Part shown: piece by piece, positions 17,675 to 27,225 of the stretch | Layout of the letters: each line of letters opens with the position of its first letter | Numbering within the stretch: position 1 is the first letter of the stretch | Source of the DNA: Streptomyces sp. 135 | GTDB taxonomy: Bacteria; Actinomycetota; Actinomycetes; Streptomycetales; Streptomycetaceae | NCBI RefSeq assembly: GCF_020026305.1 | Contig: NZ_CP075691.1 | Coordinates: forward strand, 2,542,001 to 2,606,000 | Direction of reading: 5' to 3' | Length of the DNA: 64,000 bases | Translations under genes and position numbers: made by a program | Notes under the pieces: generated by a model | Seen by the model: the letters and a program-made list of their open reading frames with translations, nothing else | Databases searched by the model: none | What the model was told of the DNA's origin: nothing

Positions 17675-18745
17675 ATGGCCCCGCAGGCGACCGAACCGCA
17701 GGTGTCCGAACCGCCGGTGATCGAGCACGGCGGGGGCGTCTGGAGCGTCAAGGTCCCGATCCCCGACAATCCCCTCGGCTTCACCCTCGTCCATCTCCTG
17801 GCCACCGACGCCGGTCCCGTCCTCATCGACACCGGCTGGGACGACCCCGCCTCCTGGTCCGCGCTGACCGCCGGGCTCGGCACGTGCGGCGCCGCCGTCG
17901 AGGACGTACGCGGTGTGGTCGTCACCCACCACCACCCCGACCACCACGGCCTGTCCGCGAAGGTCCGCGAGGTGTCCGGGGCGTGGATCGCGATGCACGA
18001 GGCGGACGCGTCCGTCGTGCGCCGCACCCGCGCCCAGCCGCCCGAGCGCTGGTACCGCTACATGGCCGCGAAGCTCACCGCGGCGGGCGCCCCCGCCGAG
18101 CACGTCGCGCCGCTGCTCCTCGCCCGCGACGAGGGGCGCCCGCGCCGACTGCCCGGCCTCGACCCGGCCCTGCCCGACCGCGGGATCACCCCGGGCGAGC
18201 TGCTCGACCTGCCGGGCCGCCGCCTGCGCGCGATCTGGACGCCGGGCCACACCCCCGGCCACGTCTGCCTGCACCTGGAGGAGGAGCACCCGGCGGGGCT
18301 GCGGGGCTTTGGCCGGCTCTTCTCCGGCGACCACCTCCTGCCCGGCATCACCCCGCACATCGGCCTGTACGAGGACCCGGACGACGACACGGTCACCGAT
18401 CCCCTCGGGGACTACCTCGCCTCACTGGAACGGGTCGGCGCCCTGGACCCGGCGGAGGTCCTCCCGGCCCACCAGCACGCGTTCACCGGCGCCCCCGCCC
18501 GCGTCCGCGAGCTGATCGCCCACCACGAGGAGCGCCTGACCGGCCTGCTCACCCTCCTCGCCGAGCCCCTCACCCCCTGGCGGCTCGCCGAGCGCATGGC
18601 GTGGAACCGTCCCTGGGCCGAGATCCCCCACGGCTCGCGCAGCATCGCGGTCTCGGAGGCCGAGGCCCATGTGCGGCGCCTGGTGAAGCTCGGGCGGGCG
18701 GAGGCGGTGGCGGGCAGCGACCCGGTGACGTACGTGGCGGTGTGA
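17675..18745 (+). CDS. Metallo-beta-lactamase-fold hydrolase
   Basis: A 356-residue MBL-fold hydrolase. The zinc motif is 'VVTHHHPDHHGLSAK'; further ligands are in 'WTPGHTPGHVCLH', 'LFSGDHLLPGITPHIG' and 'VLPAHQHAF'. The C-terminal ~90 residues form a helical/winged extension ('HEERLTGLLTLLAEPLTPWR'), as in LACTB2-like and thioesterase-like members. Because it shares a divergent promoter region containing two KstR-type sites with the aldehyde dehydrogenase, a role as a CoA-thioester or lactone hydrolase in steroid catabolism is inferred. Confidence 0.83.
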   Translation: MAPQATEPQVSEPPVIEHGGGVWSVKVPIPDNPLGFTLVHLLATDAGPVLIDTGWDDPASWSALTAGLGTCGAAVEDVRGVVVTHHHPDHHGLSAKVREVSGAWIAMHEADASVVRRTRAQPPERWYRYMAAKLTAAGAPAEHVAPLLLARDEGRPRRLPGLDPALPDRGITPGELLDLPGRRLRAIWTPGHTPGHVCLHLEEEHPAGLRGFGRLFSGDHLLPGITPHIGLYEDPDDDTVTDPLGDYLASLERVGALDPAEVLPAHQHAFTGAPARVRELIAHHEERLTGLLTLLAEPLTPWRLAERMAWNRPWAEIPHGSRSIAVSEAEAHVRRLVKLGRAEAVAGSDPVTYVAV

Positions 18746-18782
18746 CCGGGGGCGGCCGCCGACCGGCCGGTAGAGTGGGCGG

Positions 18783-18925
18783 GTCGTCCTCACGTCCGCG
18801 CGGGGGGAAGCCGGTGGGAATCCGGCGCTGACCCTTCCCCGAGCTCTCGGCTTCGCTCGAGCAGGGGAGGCCCCGATCCGTGTACCGCCTTCAGCGGTGA
18901 GCCGGAATGCCCTGTGCGGAACGTG
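18783..18925 (+). promoter_or_regulatory. Cobalamin riboswitch
   Basis: The leader contains the B12 element core 'ggggaagccggtgggaatcc' followed by 'ggcgctgaccc', matching the conserved GAAxCCGGTGxxAATCCGGxxCTGxCCC. About 75 bases later comes 'gagccggaatgccctgtg', matching the B12-box side. It lies 133 bp upstream of the operon at 19058-24754 and would repress it when adenosylcobalamin is plentiful. The boundaries are approximate. Confidence 0.85.
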
Positions 18926-19057
18926 ACCGGCTCGCTCCATCGGGACCCCCGATGAGCGGCACCGTCGAGGTATACGGAGCCGGAGCCGCCCGGAAGAACC
19001 GTGCCCGCACGGTCCGTGCCGCCCCGCTCCCCGCAGGGAGAGGCAACCCGCCGCATC

Positions 19058-20305
19058 ATGAACGTTCGCCGCAGCGCAGCGGTCCTGGCCGCCGTCGCCG
19101 TGTTCGGCTCCGCCGCCGCACCGGCCGCCTTCGCGGACGACGCCCCGTCGCCCTCGACCGCGCTCCCCTCGGGCCTGTACGGCAAGTCCGACCCGAAGTT
19201 CGACGGCGTCTTCCGGCAGTCCTACGCCCTGCTCGCCCTGGACACCGCGGGTGTCGAGCCCGCCCGGAAGACCGTGACGTGGCTGACCGGGCAGCAGTGC
19301 GCGAGCGGTGGCTTCGCCGCCTACCGCGCCGACGCGAGTGAGCCGTGCGACTCCAAGACGGCGGTCGACAGCAACTCCACCGCCGCCGCCGTGCAGGCCC
19401 TCGCCGCCCTCGGCGGCAAGGACAAGAACCTGGCCGCGACGGTCAAGAAGAGCGTCGGCTGGCTGAAGTCCGTGCAGAACCAGGACGGCGGCTGGGGCTA
19501 CAACCCGGGCCTGCCCTCCGACGCCAACTCCACCGGCATCGTCGTCGGCGCCCTCGCCGCGGCCGGTGAGAACCCCGCGAACGTGAAGTCCCAGAAGGGC
19601 AGGTCCGCCTACGACGCGCTGCCGAAGCTCGCCATGGACTGCGGCAAGGGCGACGGCGCCTTCGGCCTCGCCGACGCCAAGTCCAAGAAGCTGAGCCCGA
19701 ACGCGGACGCCACCGCGGCCGGTGTGCTCGGCAGCCTCGGCAAGGGCCTCGTCGTGCCGCCGGGCAAGAAGGCCGCGGACGCGGGCGACGCCCCCAAGTG
19801 CGCGAAGCCGGACACCGCCGCGCAGGCCGCGAGCAACGGCACGGCCTACCTCCTGGACGTCCTCGGCGAGAACGACGACCACCTGATGTCCGCCATGCCG
19901 GGCGCCAAGGACCAGCCGGACCAGGGCAACACCGCGGACGCCGTGGTCGCCCTCGCCGCCGCCGGGCAGAGCGAGCAGGCCGAGAAGTCCGCCGAGTGGC
20001 TCGCGGAGAACTCCGCGGCCTGGGCGAAGCAGTCCGGCCCCGCCGCCTACGCCCAGCTCGTCTTCGCCGCCCACGCGGCGGGCATGGACCCCCGCGACTT
20101 CGGCGGCGCCGACCTCGTCAAGCAGCTGAGCGCCCAGGGCCCGCCGCCGGAGAAGACCGCCACGTCCGACTCCGCTTCGGACGCGGACTCCGACGAGAAG
20201 AAGGACGAAGGCGTCAGCATCTGGTGGATCATCGGCGTCGGCCTGGTCGCCGGCATCGGCATCGGCTTCCTGTACAGCGCCAACCGCAAGAAGCAGCAGC
20301 CGTGA
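19058..20305 (+). CDS. Secreted, C-terminally anchored alpha/alpha-toroid protein of the B12-riboswitch operon
   Basis: A 415-residue surface protein: signal peptide (~1-26, cut after 'APAAFA'), a toroid domain (~35-360), an acidic Ser/Asp/Lys stalk and a TM anchor 'IIGVGLVAGIGIGFLYS' with a basic tail. The toroid repeats carry 'DSNSTAAAVQALAALGG', 'DANSTGIVVGALAAAG' and 'GNTADAVVALAAAG', as in prenyltransferase-beta and intrinsic-factor barrels. Two cysteine pairs (QQC...PC, DC...KC) suggest disulfides. It is probably the extracellular binding subunit of the ECF importer. A GTG at 19001 with GGAAG is an alternative start. Confidence 0.8.
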   Translation: MNVRRSAAVLAAVAVFGSAAAPAAFADDAPSPSTALPSGLYGKSDPKFDGVFRQSYALLALDTAGVEPARKTVTWLTGQQCASGGFAAYRADASEPCDSKTAVDSNSTAAAVQALAALGGKDKNLAATVKKSVGWLKSVQNQDGGWGYNPGLPSDANSTGIVVGALAAAGENPANVKSQKGRSAYDALPKLAMDCGKGDGAFGLADAKSKKLSPNADATAAGVLGSLGKGLVVPPGKKAADAGDAPKCAKPDTAAQAASNGTAYLLDVLGENDDHLMSAMPGAKDQPDQGNTADAVVALAAAGQSEQAEKSAEWLAENSAAWAKQSGPAAYAQLVFAAHAAGMDPRDFGGADLVKQLSAQGPPPEKTATSDSASDADSDEKKDEGVSIWWIIGVGLVAGIGIGFLYSANRKKQQP

Positions 20306-20988
20306 CGCGGGGCCGGGCGGGCCGGACGCGGAGCCGCGGATGGCGTGCACGCACGGCGGTCGGGGCGCTGCTCGCCGCGCTGCTGTGCGTCCTCGCCGCC
20401 GCGCCCTCCCAGGCCGCCGGCTACCGCTACTGGTCGTTCTGGGACCGGGACGGCGACACATGGACGTACGCCAGTCAGGGGCCCGGCACCGCCCGGCCCG
20501 ATGACGGTGCCGTGCAGGGGTTCCGCTTCTCGGTCTCGGCGGACTCCCAGGACGCCGCGAAGCCGCGCGGCCCCGCGGACTTCGCCGACATCTGCGCGAA
20601 GACGCCCGCCCGGGAGGGCCGCAAGCGGATCGCCCTCGTCCTCGACTTCGGTACGCGCGAGGACGCCCCGCGCGGGGAGTCGCCGCCCGCGCCCCGGCCG
20701 GCCTGCGCGCGCGTCGCCGAGGACGCCACCAGCGCGGAAGCGCTCGCCTCGGTGGCCGAGCCGCTGCGCTACGACAGCAAGGCGCTGCTCTGCGCCATCG
20801 ACGGCTACCCGAAGTCGGGCTGCGGCGAGCAGGTCTCCGGCGACGGTACGGCGCGGGCCGGCTCCGAGGAGACGGAGAGCCAGGACCGGAACGGCGGCGG
20901 GCCCTCCGTGGGGCTGATCGCCGGGATCGCCGCGGTGGCGGTGCTCGGCGGCGCCGCGTTCTGGCAGGCCCGGCGCCGTCGCGGCTGA
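20302..20988 (+). CDS. Secreted, C-terminally anchored partner protein (SCO2322-type)
   Basis: A 228-residue exported protein with a signal peptide ('LLAALLCVLAAAPSQAAG'), an extracellular domain opening 'YRYWSFWDRDGDTWTYASQG', and a C-terminal TM helix 'SVGLIAGIAAVAVLGGAAF' plus basic tail. Four cysteines in the exported part could form two disulfides. I recall this as the SCO2322 family of unknown function. Its GTG start overlaps the toroid gene stop (GTGA), so the two are made together and probably form one receptor on the outer face of the membrane. Confidence 0.78.
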   Translation: MTRGRAGRTRSRGWRARTAVGALLAALLCVLAAAPSQAAGYRYWSFWDRDGDTWTYASQGPGTARPDDGAVQGFRFSVSADSQDAAKPRGPADFADICAKTPAREGRKRIALVLDFGTREDAPRGESPPAPRPACARVAEDATSAEALASVAEPLRYDSKALLCAIDGYPKSGCGEQVSGDGTARAGSEETESQDRNGGGPSVGLIAGIAAVAVLGGAAFWQARRRRG

Positions 20989-21018
20989 CGCGGCACCGGC
21001 CGCCGGCACACGGATGAC

Positions 21019-22239
21019 ATGGATGACACGGACAGCACCATGAGGGACCTGACGGACCATGCCCGCGCGCCCGGCCTCCTCCGGCGCCGCATCGCCCCCG
21101 AGGCGCACCGGAGCAACGCCCTGCACCCCGGCGCCTGGTGGGTGTGGGCGCTCGGGCTCGGCACGGCCGCGTCCCGGACGACGAACCCGCTGCTGATCGC
21201 GCTGCTGATCGGTGTCGCGGGGTACGTCGTGGCGGCGCGCCGCACCTCGGCACCGTGGGCGAAGTCGTACGGCGCGTTCGTGAAGCTGGCGCTGCTCGTC
21301 ATCGGGATCCGGCTGGTCTTCGCGGTGGTGCTCGGCTCGCCGATCCCGGGTACGCACGTCATGGTGACGCTGCCCGAGGTCCCGCTGCCCGACTGGGCCA
21401 AGGGCGTGCGGATCGGCGGCCGGGTCACGGCGGAGGGCGTGGTCTTCGCGCTCTACGACGGGATCAGACTGGCCGGCCTGCTGATCTGTGTCGGCGCGGC
21501 GAACGCCCTCGCCAGCCCCTCCCGGCTGCTCAAGTCGCTGCCGGGCGCGCTGTACGAGGTGGGGGTCGCCGTCGTCGTGGCGATGACCTTCGCGCCGAAC
21601 CTCATCGCGGACGTGCGGCGGCTGCGGTCCGCGCGGCGGCTGCGCGGGCGCTCCGACAGCGGTGTGCGCGGGCTGCTCCAGGTCGGGCTTCCGGTCCTGG
21701 AGGGCGCCCTTGAGCGGTCGGTGGCGCTGGCCGCCGCGATGGACGCGCGCGGCTTCGGGCGCACCGCCGCCGTGCCCGCGGGGGTGCGCAGGGCCATCGC
21801 CGTGCTGACGCTCGGCGGCCTGATGGGCGTCTGCGTCGGGACGTACGGGCTGCTGACCGCGCAGGGCGGCTCCTACGGCCTGCCCGCGCTCGTGGCGGGA
21901 CTCCTCGCGGCGCTCGCGGGGCTGCGGCTCGGTGGCCGCCGGGCCGTGCGCACCCGCTACCGGCCCGACCGGTGGGGCGTGCAGGCCTGGCTGGTCGCCG
22001 GTTCGGGGGTCGCCGTCGCGGGCCTGGTGATCTCGGCCGCGTCGTCCGACCCGGCGGCCCTGCACCCCGGCGTCGTACCGCTGGTCGCACCGCAGTTGCC
22101 GCTGTGGCCCGCGCTGGCGGTGCTCCTCGGACTGCTGCCGGCCTTCGTGGCGCCGGTGCCGCCGGAGGACGCGGCACGCGCGGAGAAGCCCGCCGACACG
22201 ACAAGCCCCTCCCCCACATCCCCCGAGGAGACCTCATGA
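21019..22239 (+). CDS. ECF transporter T component (EcfT/CbiQ-like)
   Basis: A 406-residue membrane protein coupling the ATPases to the S component. TM helices run through 'NPLLIALLIGVAGYVVAARR', 'VKLALLVIGIRLVFAVVLG' and later segments. The coupling-helix signature appears in 'LRSARRLRGR' (Ala-Arg-x-x-Arg-Gly type) and in 'MDARGFGRT', the two short motifs that contact the ATPase grooves. It is larger than minimal EcfT proteins, with about three extra C-terminal TM helices. Overlaps the ATPase gene start by four bases (ATGA). Confidence 0.88.
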   Translation: MDDTDSTMRDLTDHARAPGLLRRRIAPEAHRSNALHPGAWWVWALGLGTAASRTTNPLLIALLIGVAGYVVAARRTSAPWAKSYGAFVKLALLVIGIRLVFAVVLGSPIPGTHVMVTLPEVPLPDWAKGVRIGGRVTAEGVVFALYDGIRLAGLLICVGAANALASPSRLLKSLPGALYEVGVAVVVAMTFAPNLIADVRRLRSARRLRGRSDSGVRGLLQVGLPVLEGALERSVALAAAMDARGFGRTAAVPAGVRRAIAVLTLGGLMGVCVGTYGLLTAQGGSYGLPALVAGLLAALAGLRLGGRRAVRTRYRPDRWGVQAWLVAGSGVAVAGLVISAASSDPAALHPGVVPLVAPQLPLWPALAVLLGLLPAFVAPVPPEDAARAEKPADTTSPSPTSPEETS

Positions 22240-23933
22240 TCCGCTTCGAGGACGTCTCCGTGACGTACGAGGGAGCAGCGGGCCCCACCGTCCCCACCCT
22301 CCAAGGGGTGGATCTCACCGTTCCCGAGGGCGAGCTCGTGCTGCTCGTCGGCCCGTCCGGGGCCGGCAAGTCGACGCTGCTCGGCACGGTCAGCGGCCTG
22401 GTCCCGCACTTCACGGGCGGCACCCTGCGCGGGCGGGTGACCGTGGCGGGCCGCGACACCCGTACCCACAAGCCGCGCGAACTGGCCGACGTCGTCGGCA
22501 CGGTGGGCCAGGACCCCCTCGCGCACTTCGTGACGGACACCGTCGAGGACGAGCTGGCGTACGGCATGGAGTCCCTCGGTCTCGCCCCCGACGTGATGCG
22601 CCGCCGGGTCGAGGAGACCCTGGACCTGCTCGGCCTCGCCGATCTGCGCGACAGGCCCATCGCCACGCTCTCCGGGGGCCAGCGCCAGCGCGTCGCGATC
22701 GGCTCGGTCCTCACCCCGCACCCTCAGGTCCTCGTCCTGGACGAGCCGACCTCCGCGCTCGACCCGGCCGCCGCCGAGGAGGTCCTCGCGGTGCTCCAGC
22801 GGCTCGTCCACGACCTGGGCACGACGGTGCTGATGGCCGAGCACCGGCTTGAGAGGGTCGTGCAGTACGCGGATCAGGTGCTGCTGCTCGCGGCGCCGGG
22901 CGAGCCGCCGGTCCTCGGTGACCCGGCGGAGCTGATGGCGCGCTCCCCCGTGTATCCGCCGGTGGTCGCGCTCGGGCGCCTCGCGGGCTGGTCGCCGCTG
23001 CCGCTGACCGTGCGGGACGCGCGGCGCAGGGCGGGTGCGTTGCGGGAGCGGCTCGCGGACCTCGCGCCGCGCCAGGAGGAGACGGCCGTGCCTCCCGTGG
23101 AGTCGCCGTCCGCCCGGTGGCTCCGGCCGCGCAGGGAACGTACCCCCGACAGATCAGCGGCCGCGGCGGCCGCCCGCGTCGAACGCCTCGCCGTGCGGCG
23201 CGGCCGCGTCGAGGCGCTGCGCCGCGTCGACCTCACCGTGACGCCCGGCGAGACGGTCGCCCTCATGGGCCGCAACGGCGCCGGGAAGTCCACGCTCCTG
23301 TCCACCCTGGTCGGCCTTCTGGAACCCACCTCGGGCACCGTCCGGGTCGGCGGCGCCGTCCCGCACCGCACAGCACCGCGGCAGCTGGTGCGGCACGTCG
23401 GCCTGGTCCCCCAGGAGCCGCGTGACCTGCTGTACGCGGACACCGTGGCCGCCGAGTGCGCCGCCGCCGACCGGGACGCGGGCGCGGCGGCGGGGGCGTG
23501 CCGCGCCCTTGTGAGCGAGCTGCTGCCGGACATCGCGGACGACACGCACCCCCGGGACCTCTCCGAGGGCCAGCGGCTCGCGCTCGCCCTGGCGATCGTG
23601 CTGACCGCGCGCCCTCCGCTTCTCCTCCTCGACGAGCCGACCCGCGGCCTGGACTACGCGGCCAAGGCCCGCCTGGTCACGATCCTGCGGGGCCTCGCGG
23701 CCGAGGGCCACGCGATCGTGCTGGCCACGCACGACGTGGAACTGGCCGCCGAGATCGCCCACCGCGTGGTGGTCCTCGCGGACGGCGAGGTCGTCGCGGA
23801 CGGCCCGACCCCGCAGATCGTGGTGTCGTCGCCGTCCTTCGCGCCCCAGGTCACCAAGGTCCTGGCGCCGCGGGAGTGGCTGACGGTGGCGCAGGTGCGC
23901 GAGGCACTGGGCATGGCGCGGGACGCCTCGTGA
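22236..23933 (+). CDS. Fused double ECF ATPase (A and A' in one chain)
   Basis: A 565-residue protein with two complete ABC domains. The N-terminal one has Walker A 'GPSGAGKSTLL', signature 'LSGGQRQRVAI' and Walker B 'VLVLDEPTSALDP'. The C-terminal one has 'GRNGAGKSTLL', a changed signature 'LSEGQRLALAL' and 'LLLLDEPTRGLDYA'. The single-chain arrangement replaces the usual EcfA1/EcfA2 pair. Dedicated position in a riboswitch operon suggests a group-I ECF system serving one substrate. Confidence 0.92.
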   Translation: MIRFEDVSVTYEGAAGPTVPTLQGVDLTVPEGELVLLVGPSGAGKSTLLGTVSGLVPHFTGGTLRGRVTVAGRDTRTHKPRELADVVGTVGQDPLAHFVTDTVEDELAYGMESLGLAPDVMRRRVEETLDLLGLADLRDRPIATLSGGQRQRVAIGSVLTPHPQVLVLDEPTSALDPAAAEEVLAVLQRLVHDLGTTVLMAEHRLERVVQYADQVLLLAAPGEPPVLGDPAELMARSPVYPPVVALGRLAGWSPLPLTVRDARRRAGALRERLADLAPRQEETAVPPVESPSARWLRPRRERTPDRSAAAAAARVERLAVRRGRVEALRRVDLTVTPGETVALMGRNGAGKSTLLSTLVGLLEPTSGTVRVGGAVPHRTAPRQLVRHVGLVPQEPRDLLYADTVAAECAAADRDAGAAAGACRALVSELLPDIADDTHPRDLSEGQRLALALAIVLTARPPLLLLDEPTRGLDYAAKARLVTILRGLAAEGHAIVLATHDVELAAEIAHRVVVLADGEVVADGPTPQIVVSSPSFAPQVTKVLAPREWLTVAQVREALGMARDAS

Positions 23934-24754
23934 GCGCCGCCCCGCAGGCCCGCCCCGTCCGGCTCGGCCCCCGCTCGGTCGTGGCGCTCGCGCTGGTCAG
24001 CGCCGTGGGAGTGGCCGCGTTCGGGTGGCCGCTGCTCGCGGACGCCGGCTCGGGGATCAGTACGCACGCCGGGGACGCGCCCTGGCTCTTCGCGGCGCTG
24101 CTGCCGCTGCTGCTCGCCGTGGTCGTGGCGGGCATCGCGGACGCCGGTCTGGACGCCAAGGCCATCGCCATGCTGGGCGTGCTGGCCGCCGCGGGGGCGG
24201 CGCTGCGGCCGCTGGGCGCGGGCACGGCGGGCATCGAGCCGATGTTCTTCCTGATGGTGCTGAGCGGGCGGGTGCTCGGCCCCGGGTTCGGGTTCGTGCT
24301 CGGGGCGGTGTCGATGTTCGCCTCGGCGCTGCTCACCGGGGGCGTCGGGCCGTGGATGCCCTTCCAGATGCTGTCGATGGGGTGGGTCTGCATGGGCGCG
24401 GGGCTGCTGCCGGGCGCCGACACGCTGCGGGGCCGCCGGGAGCTGTGGCTGCTGGCCGCCTACGGGGCGGTGGCCTCCGTGCTGTACGGCACCGTCATGA
24501 ACCTCCAGGGCTGGCCCTACCTCGGCGGTCTGGCCACCGGCGTCTCCTTCGTGCCCGGCGACCCCCTCGCGGACAACCTGGCCCGCTTCGTCGCCTACTG
24601 CCTGGCCACGTCGCTGGGCTGGGACCTGCCGCGGGCCGTGGTCACGGTCGTGCTGAGCCTCGCGCTTGGGCCCGCTGTCCTGAAGGCGCTGCGACGGGCC
24701 ACGCGGCGGGCGGCTTTCGAGGCGCCGGTCACATTCGAGGCCCCGAAGCCGTAA
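23930..24754 (+). CDS. ECF transporter S component (substrate-binding membrane protein)
   Basis: A 274-residue, six- or seven-TM protein encoded last in the operon with a GTGA overlap. Segments such as 'MFFLMVLSGRVLGPGFGFVL' and 'GAVSMFASALLTGGVGPWMPF' followed by 'QMLSMGWVCMGAGLLPG' are the S-component pattern, with the short motif contacting EcfT. With the cobalamin riboswitch in front, the cargo is inferred to be cobalamin or a precursor. The sequence alone does not identify it as CbrT, BtuM or another known B12-specific S family. Confidence 0.85.
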   Translation: MSAAPQARPVRLGPRSVVALALVSAVGVAAFGWPLLADAGSGISTHAGDAPWLFAALLPLLLAVVVAGIADAGLDAKAIAMLGVLAAAGAALRPLGAGTAGIEPMFFLMVLSGRVLGPGFGFVLGAVSMFASALLTGGVGPWMPFQMLSMGWVCMGAGLLPGADTLRGRRELWLLAAYGAVASVLYGTVMNLQGWPYLGGLATGVSFVPGDPLADNLARFVAYCLATSLGWDLPRAVVTVVLSLALGPAVLKALRRATRRAAFEAPVTFEAPKP

Positions 24755-25090
24755 GGGAGGTTGAGCACTCCGTGACATCGCGGCCACGGATCCGTGAGGC
24801 GGCCCACAGGACTTAGGTCCTCTACTAGGCGAGGGCGTACCTTTCGCCTTTGACGTACACGCATCAATCACCGCCCTGACCTGCGGATTGAGAGCCACGT
24901 CACAGAGGGGGCATTCGGCGCGGGTGCGACTTCCACTAGTAAAGGGGGGCATTGCGGCGGCGTGCCCGGCCTGTTTCTCTGGATGAGTCGCAAGGCGCCG
25001 ACGCCCCCCACGGGACTCGGCGCCATCGCATGTCCCCCACGTTTCACGGCGTGCACCGCGACTCCCCCATCCCCCACCGGAAGGTCCTCT
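24755..25090. other. 336-bp intergenic leader before the transglycosylase gene
   Basis: There is no gene here. It holds a short hairpin AGGAC-ttag-GTCCT at 24808-24821 that may end the ECF operon. Two similar 'ggggcatt...ggcg' strings occur at about 24910 and 24948. An 8-bp stem GGCGCCGA/TCGGCGCC (24994-25024) lies in the likely 5' leader. I looked for the cyclic-di-AMP riboswitch often found before such cell-wall genes and could not recognise it. Confidence 0.5.
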
Positions 25091-25546
25091 GTGTCCGCCT
25101 CGCTCATCCGCCGCATCGCTTCCCCGAAGAAGGCCATCACCGGCGGCATCGTCGCCGCAGCCGCCACCGGCATGGTCTTCGCCGCGGCACCGGCCCAGGC
25201 AGCCACCCCGACCACCGCGAAGGCCGTCGCCCCGGCCGCCGCTCCCGCCGCCGCCCCGACGTCCGCCAAGGCGATCGCGAAGAAGCTGATCTCGGACCCG
25301 GCGCAGTTCGCCGCGTTCGACAAGATCGTCTCGCACGAGAGCGGCTGGAACGTCAGCGCGACGAACTCCTCCTCCGGCGCCTACGGTCTGGTCCAGGCGC
25401 TGCCCGCCTCGAAGATGGCCTCGGCGGGCGCCGACTGGAAGACCAACCCCGAGACCCAGATCAAGTGGGGCCTGAACTACATGAACGACCGCTACGGCAG
25501 CCCCGTCGGCGCGTGGAGCCACTGGCAGGCCAACGGCTGGTACTGA
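25091..25546 (+). CDS. Secreted lytic transglycosylase-like protein
   Basis: A 151-residue exported protein. A signal peptide ('IVAAAATGMVFAAAPAQA') precedes an Ala/Pro/Thr linker and a small SLT lysozyme-like domain: 'FDKIVSHESGWNVSATN' has the catalytic Glu, and 'GAYGLVQALPASKM' plus 'INWGL'-like 'IKWGLNYMNDRYGSP' are the family blocks. It cleaves peptidoglycan glycan strands. The GTG at 25091 follows GGAAGG. It has no LysM targeting domain. Confidence 0.88.
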   Translation: MSASLIRRIASPKKAITGGIVAAAATGMVFAAAPAQAATPTTAKAVAPAAAPAAAPTSAKAIAKKLISDPAQFAAFDKIVSHESGWNVSATNSSSGAYGLVQALPASKMASAGADWKTNPETQIKWGLNYMNDRYGSPVGAWSHWQANGWY

Positions 25547-25560
25547 TCCGGCCCGAAAGA

Positions 25561-25595
25561 GGCGGCACTCCCCACCCGGGGGGTGCCGCCTTTTT
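25561..25595 (+). terminator. Strong rho-independent terminator
   Basis: GGCGGCAC(t)CCCC pairs with GGGGTGCCGCC and is followed by TTTTT, 15 bp after the transglycosylase stop. It is the only classical T-run terminator seen in the window. Confidence 0.9.
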
Positions 25596-25641
25596 CGTAC
25601 CCGCCACGGCGGACGGCCACCATCGAGACGCGAGGGGACGT

Positions 25642-25735
25642 GCCGGTATGTCCGCCCGGAGCACGGCACGCACGGCCACGGAGTCCCGAAGCGCAAGGGG
25701 GCGCCGCAGGCGATAGCGAGGACGGACATACCGGC
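25642..25735. repeat. 13-bp perfect inverted repeat enclosing a possible 22-codon ORF
   Basis: GCCGGTATGTCCG (25642-25654) is exactly inverted at 25723-25735. In the 68-nt loop an ATG at 25648, preceded by GAGGGGA, opens a 22-codon Arg/Ser/Thr-rich frame ending at 25716. The loop is too long for a simple terminator. The remaining gap to 25801 contains nothing else. Confidence 0.5.
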
Positions 25736-25801
25736 GCGGCCCCGCCCCACCGGCACCCCGAGGCGCCCTCCGGCCCCACCCGCCAAGACGCCACCCCGCC
25801 C

Positions 25802-27028
<1,227 letters not shown>

Positions 27029-27029
27029 C

Positions 27030-27043
27030 TAGTACGCGTTCTA
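27030..27043. promoter_or_regulatory. KstR-like operator, one mismatch, within a longer palindrome
   Basis: TAGTACGCGTTCTA differs from TnnAACnnGTTnnA at position 4 only. It lies at the centre of an extended imperfect inverted repeat (27022-27050, arms AGAGGAACTAG / CTAGTTCTCT) in front of the FadA5-like gene. Confidence 0.65.
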
Positions 27044-27149
27044 GTTCTCTCCAGCAGTCTGCTGAGCGGAGTCCCGGCGCCGCAAGGGTCTTGCACGCAC
27101 CTTGCCCGGAACCGGCCGAAACCGGTCCCGCCCTGAGCCTTGCCACTTG

Positions 27150-27163
27150 TAGAACCCGTTATT
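27150..27163. promoter_or_regulatory. KstR-like operator, one mismatch, before the P450
   Basis: TAGAACCCGTTATT fits TnnAACnnGTTnnA except for the last base. It lies 63 bp before the CYP125-like start, so the divergent pair has one site for each promoter. Confidence 0.6.
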
Positions 27164-27225
27164 ACCTTGCCCCGCAAGGCTTCTGATGGACCGTCAGAAC
27201 ACGCCCTCGCCGCCTGGAGCTGCCG

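Noticed and set aside
17884..18831. Arg-rich 315-codon frame over the metallo-hydrolase
   Set aside because: Typical high-GC shadow frame with no family features; the zinc motifs are in the other frame.
24820..25090. Cyclic-di-AMP (ydaO) riboswitch before the transglycosylase
   Set aside because: The conserved ydaO motifs could not be recognised in this leader.
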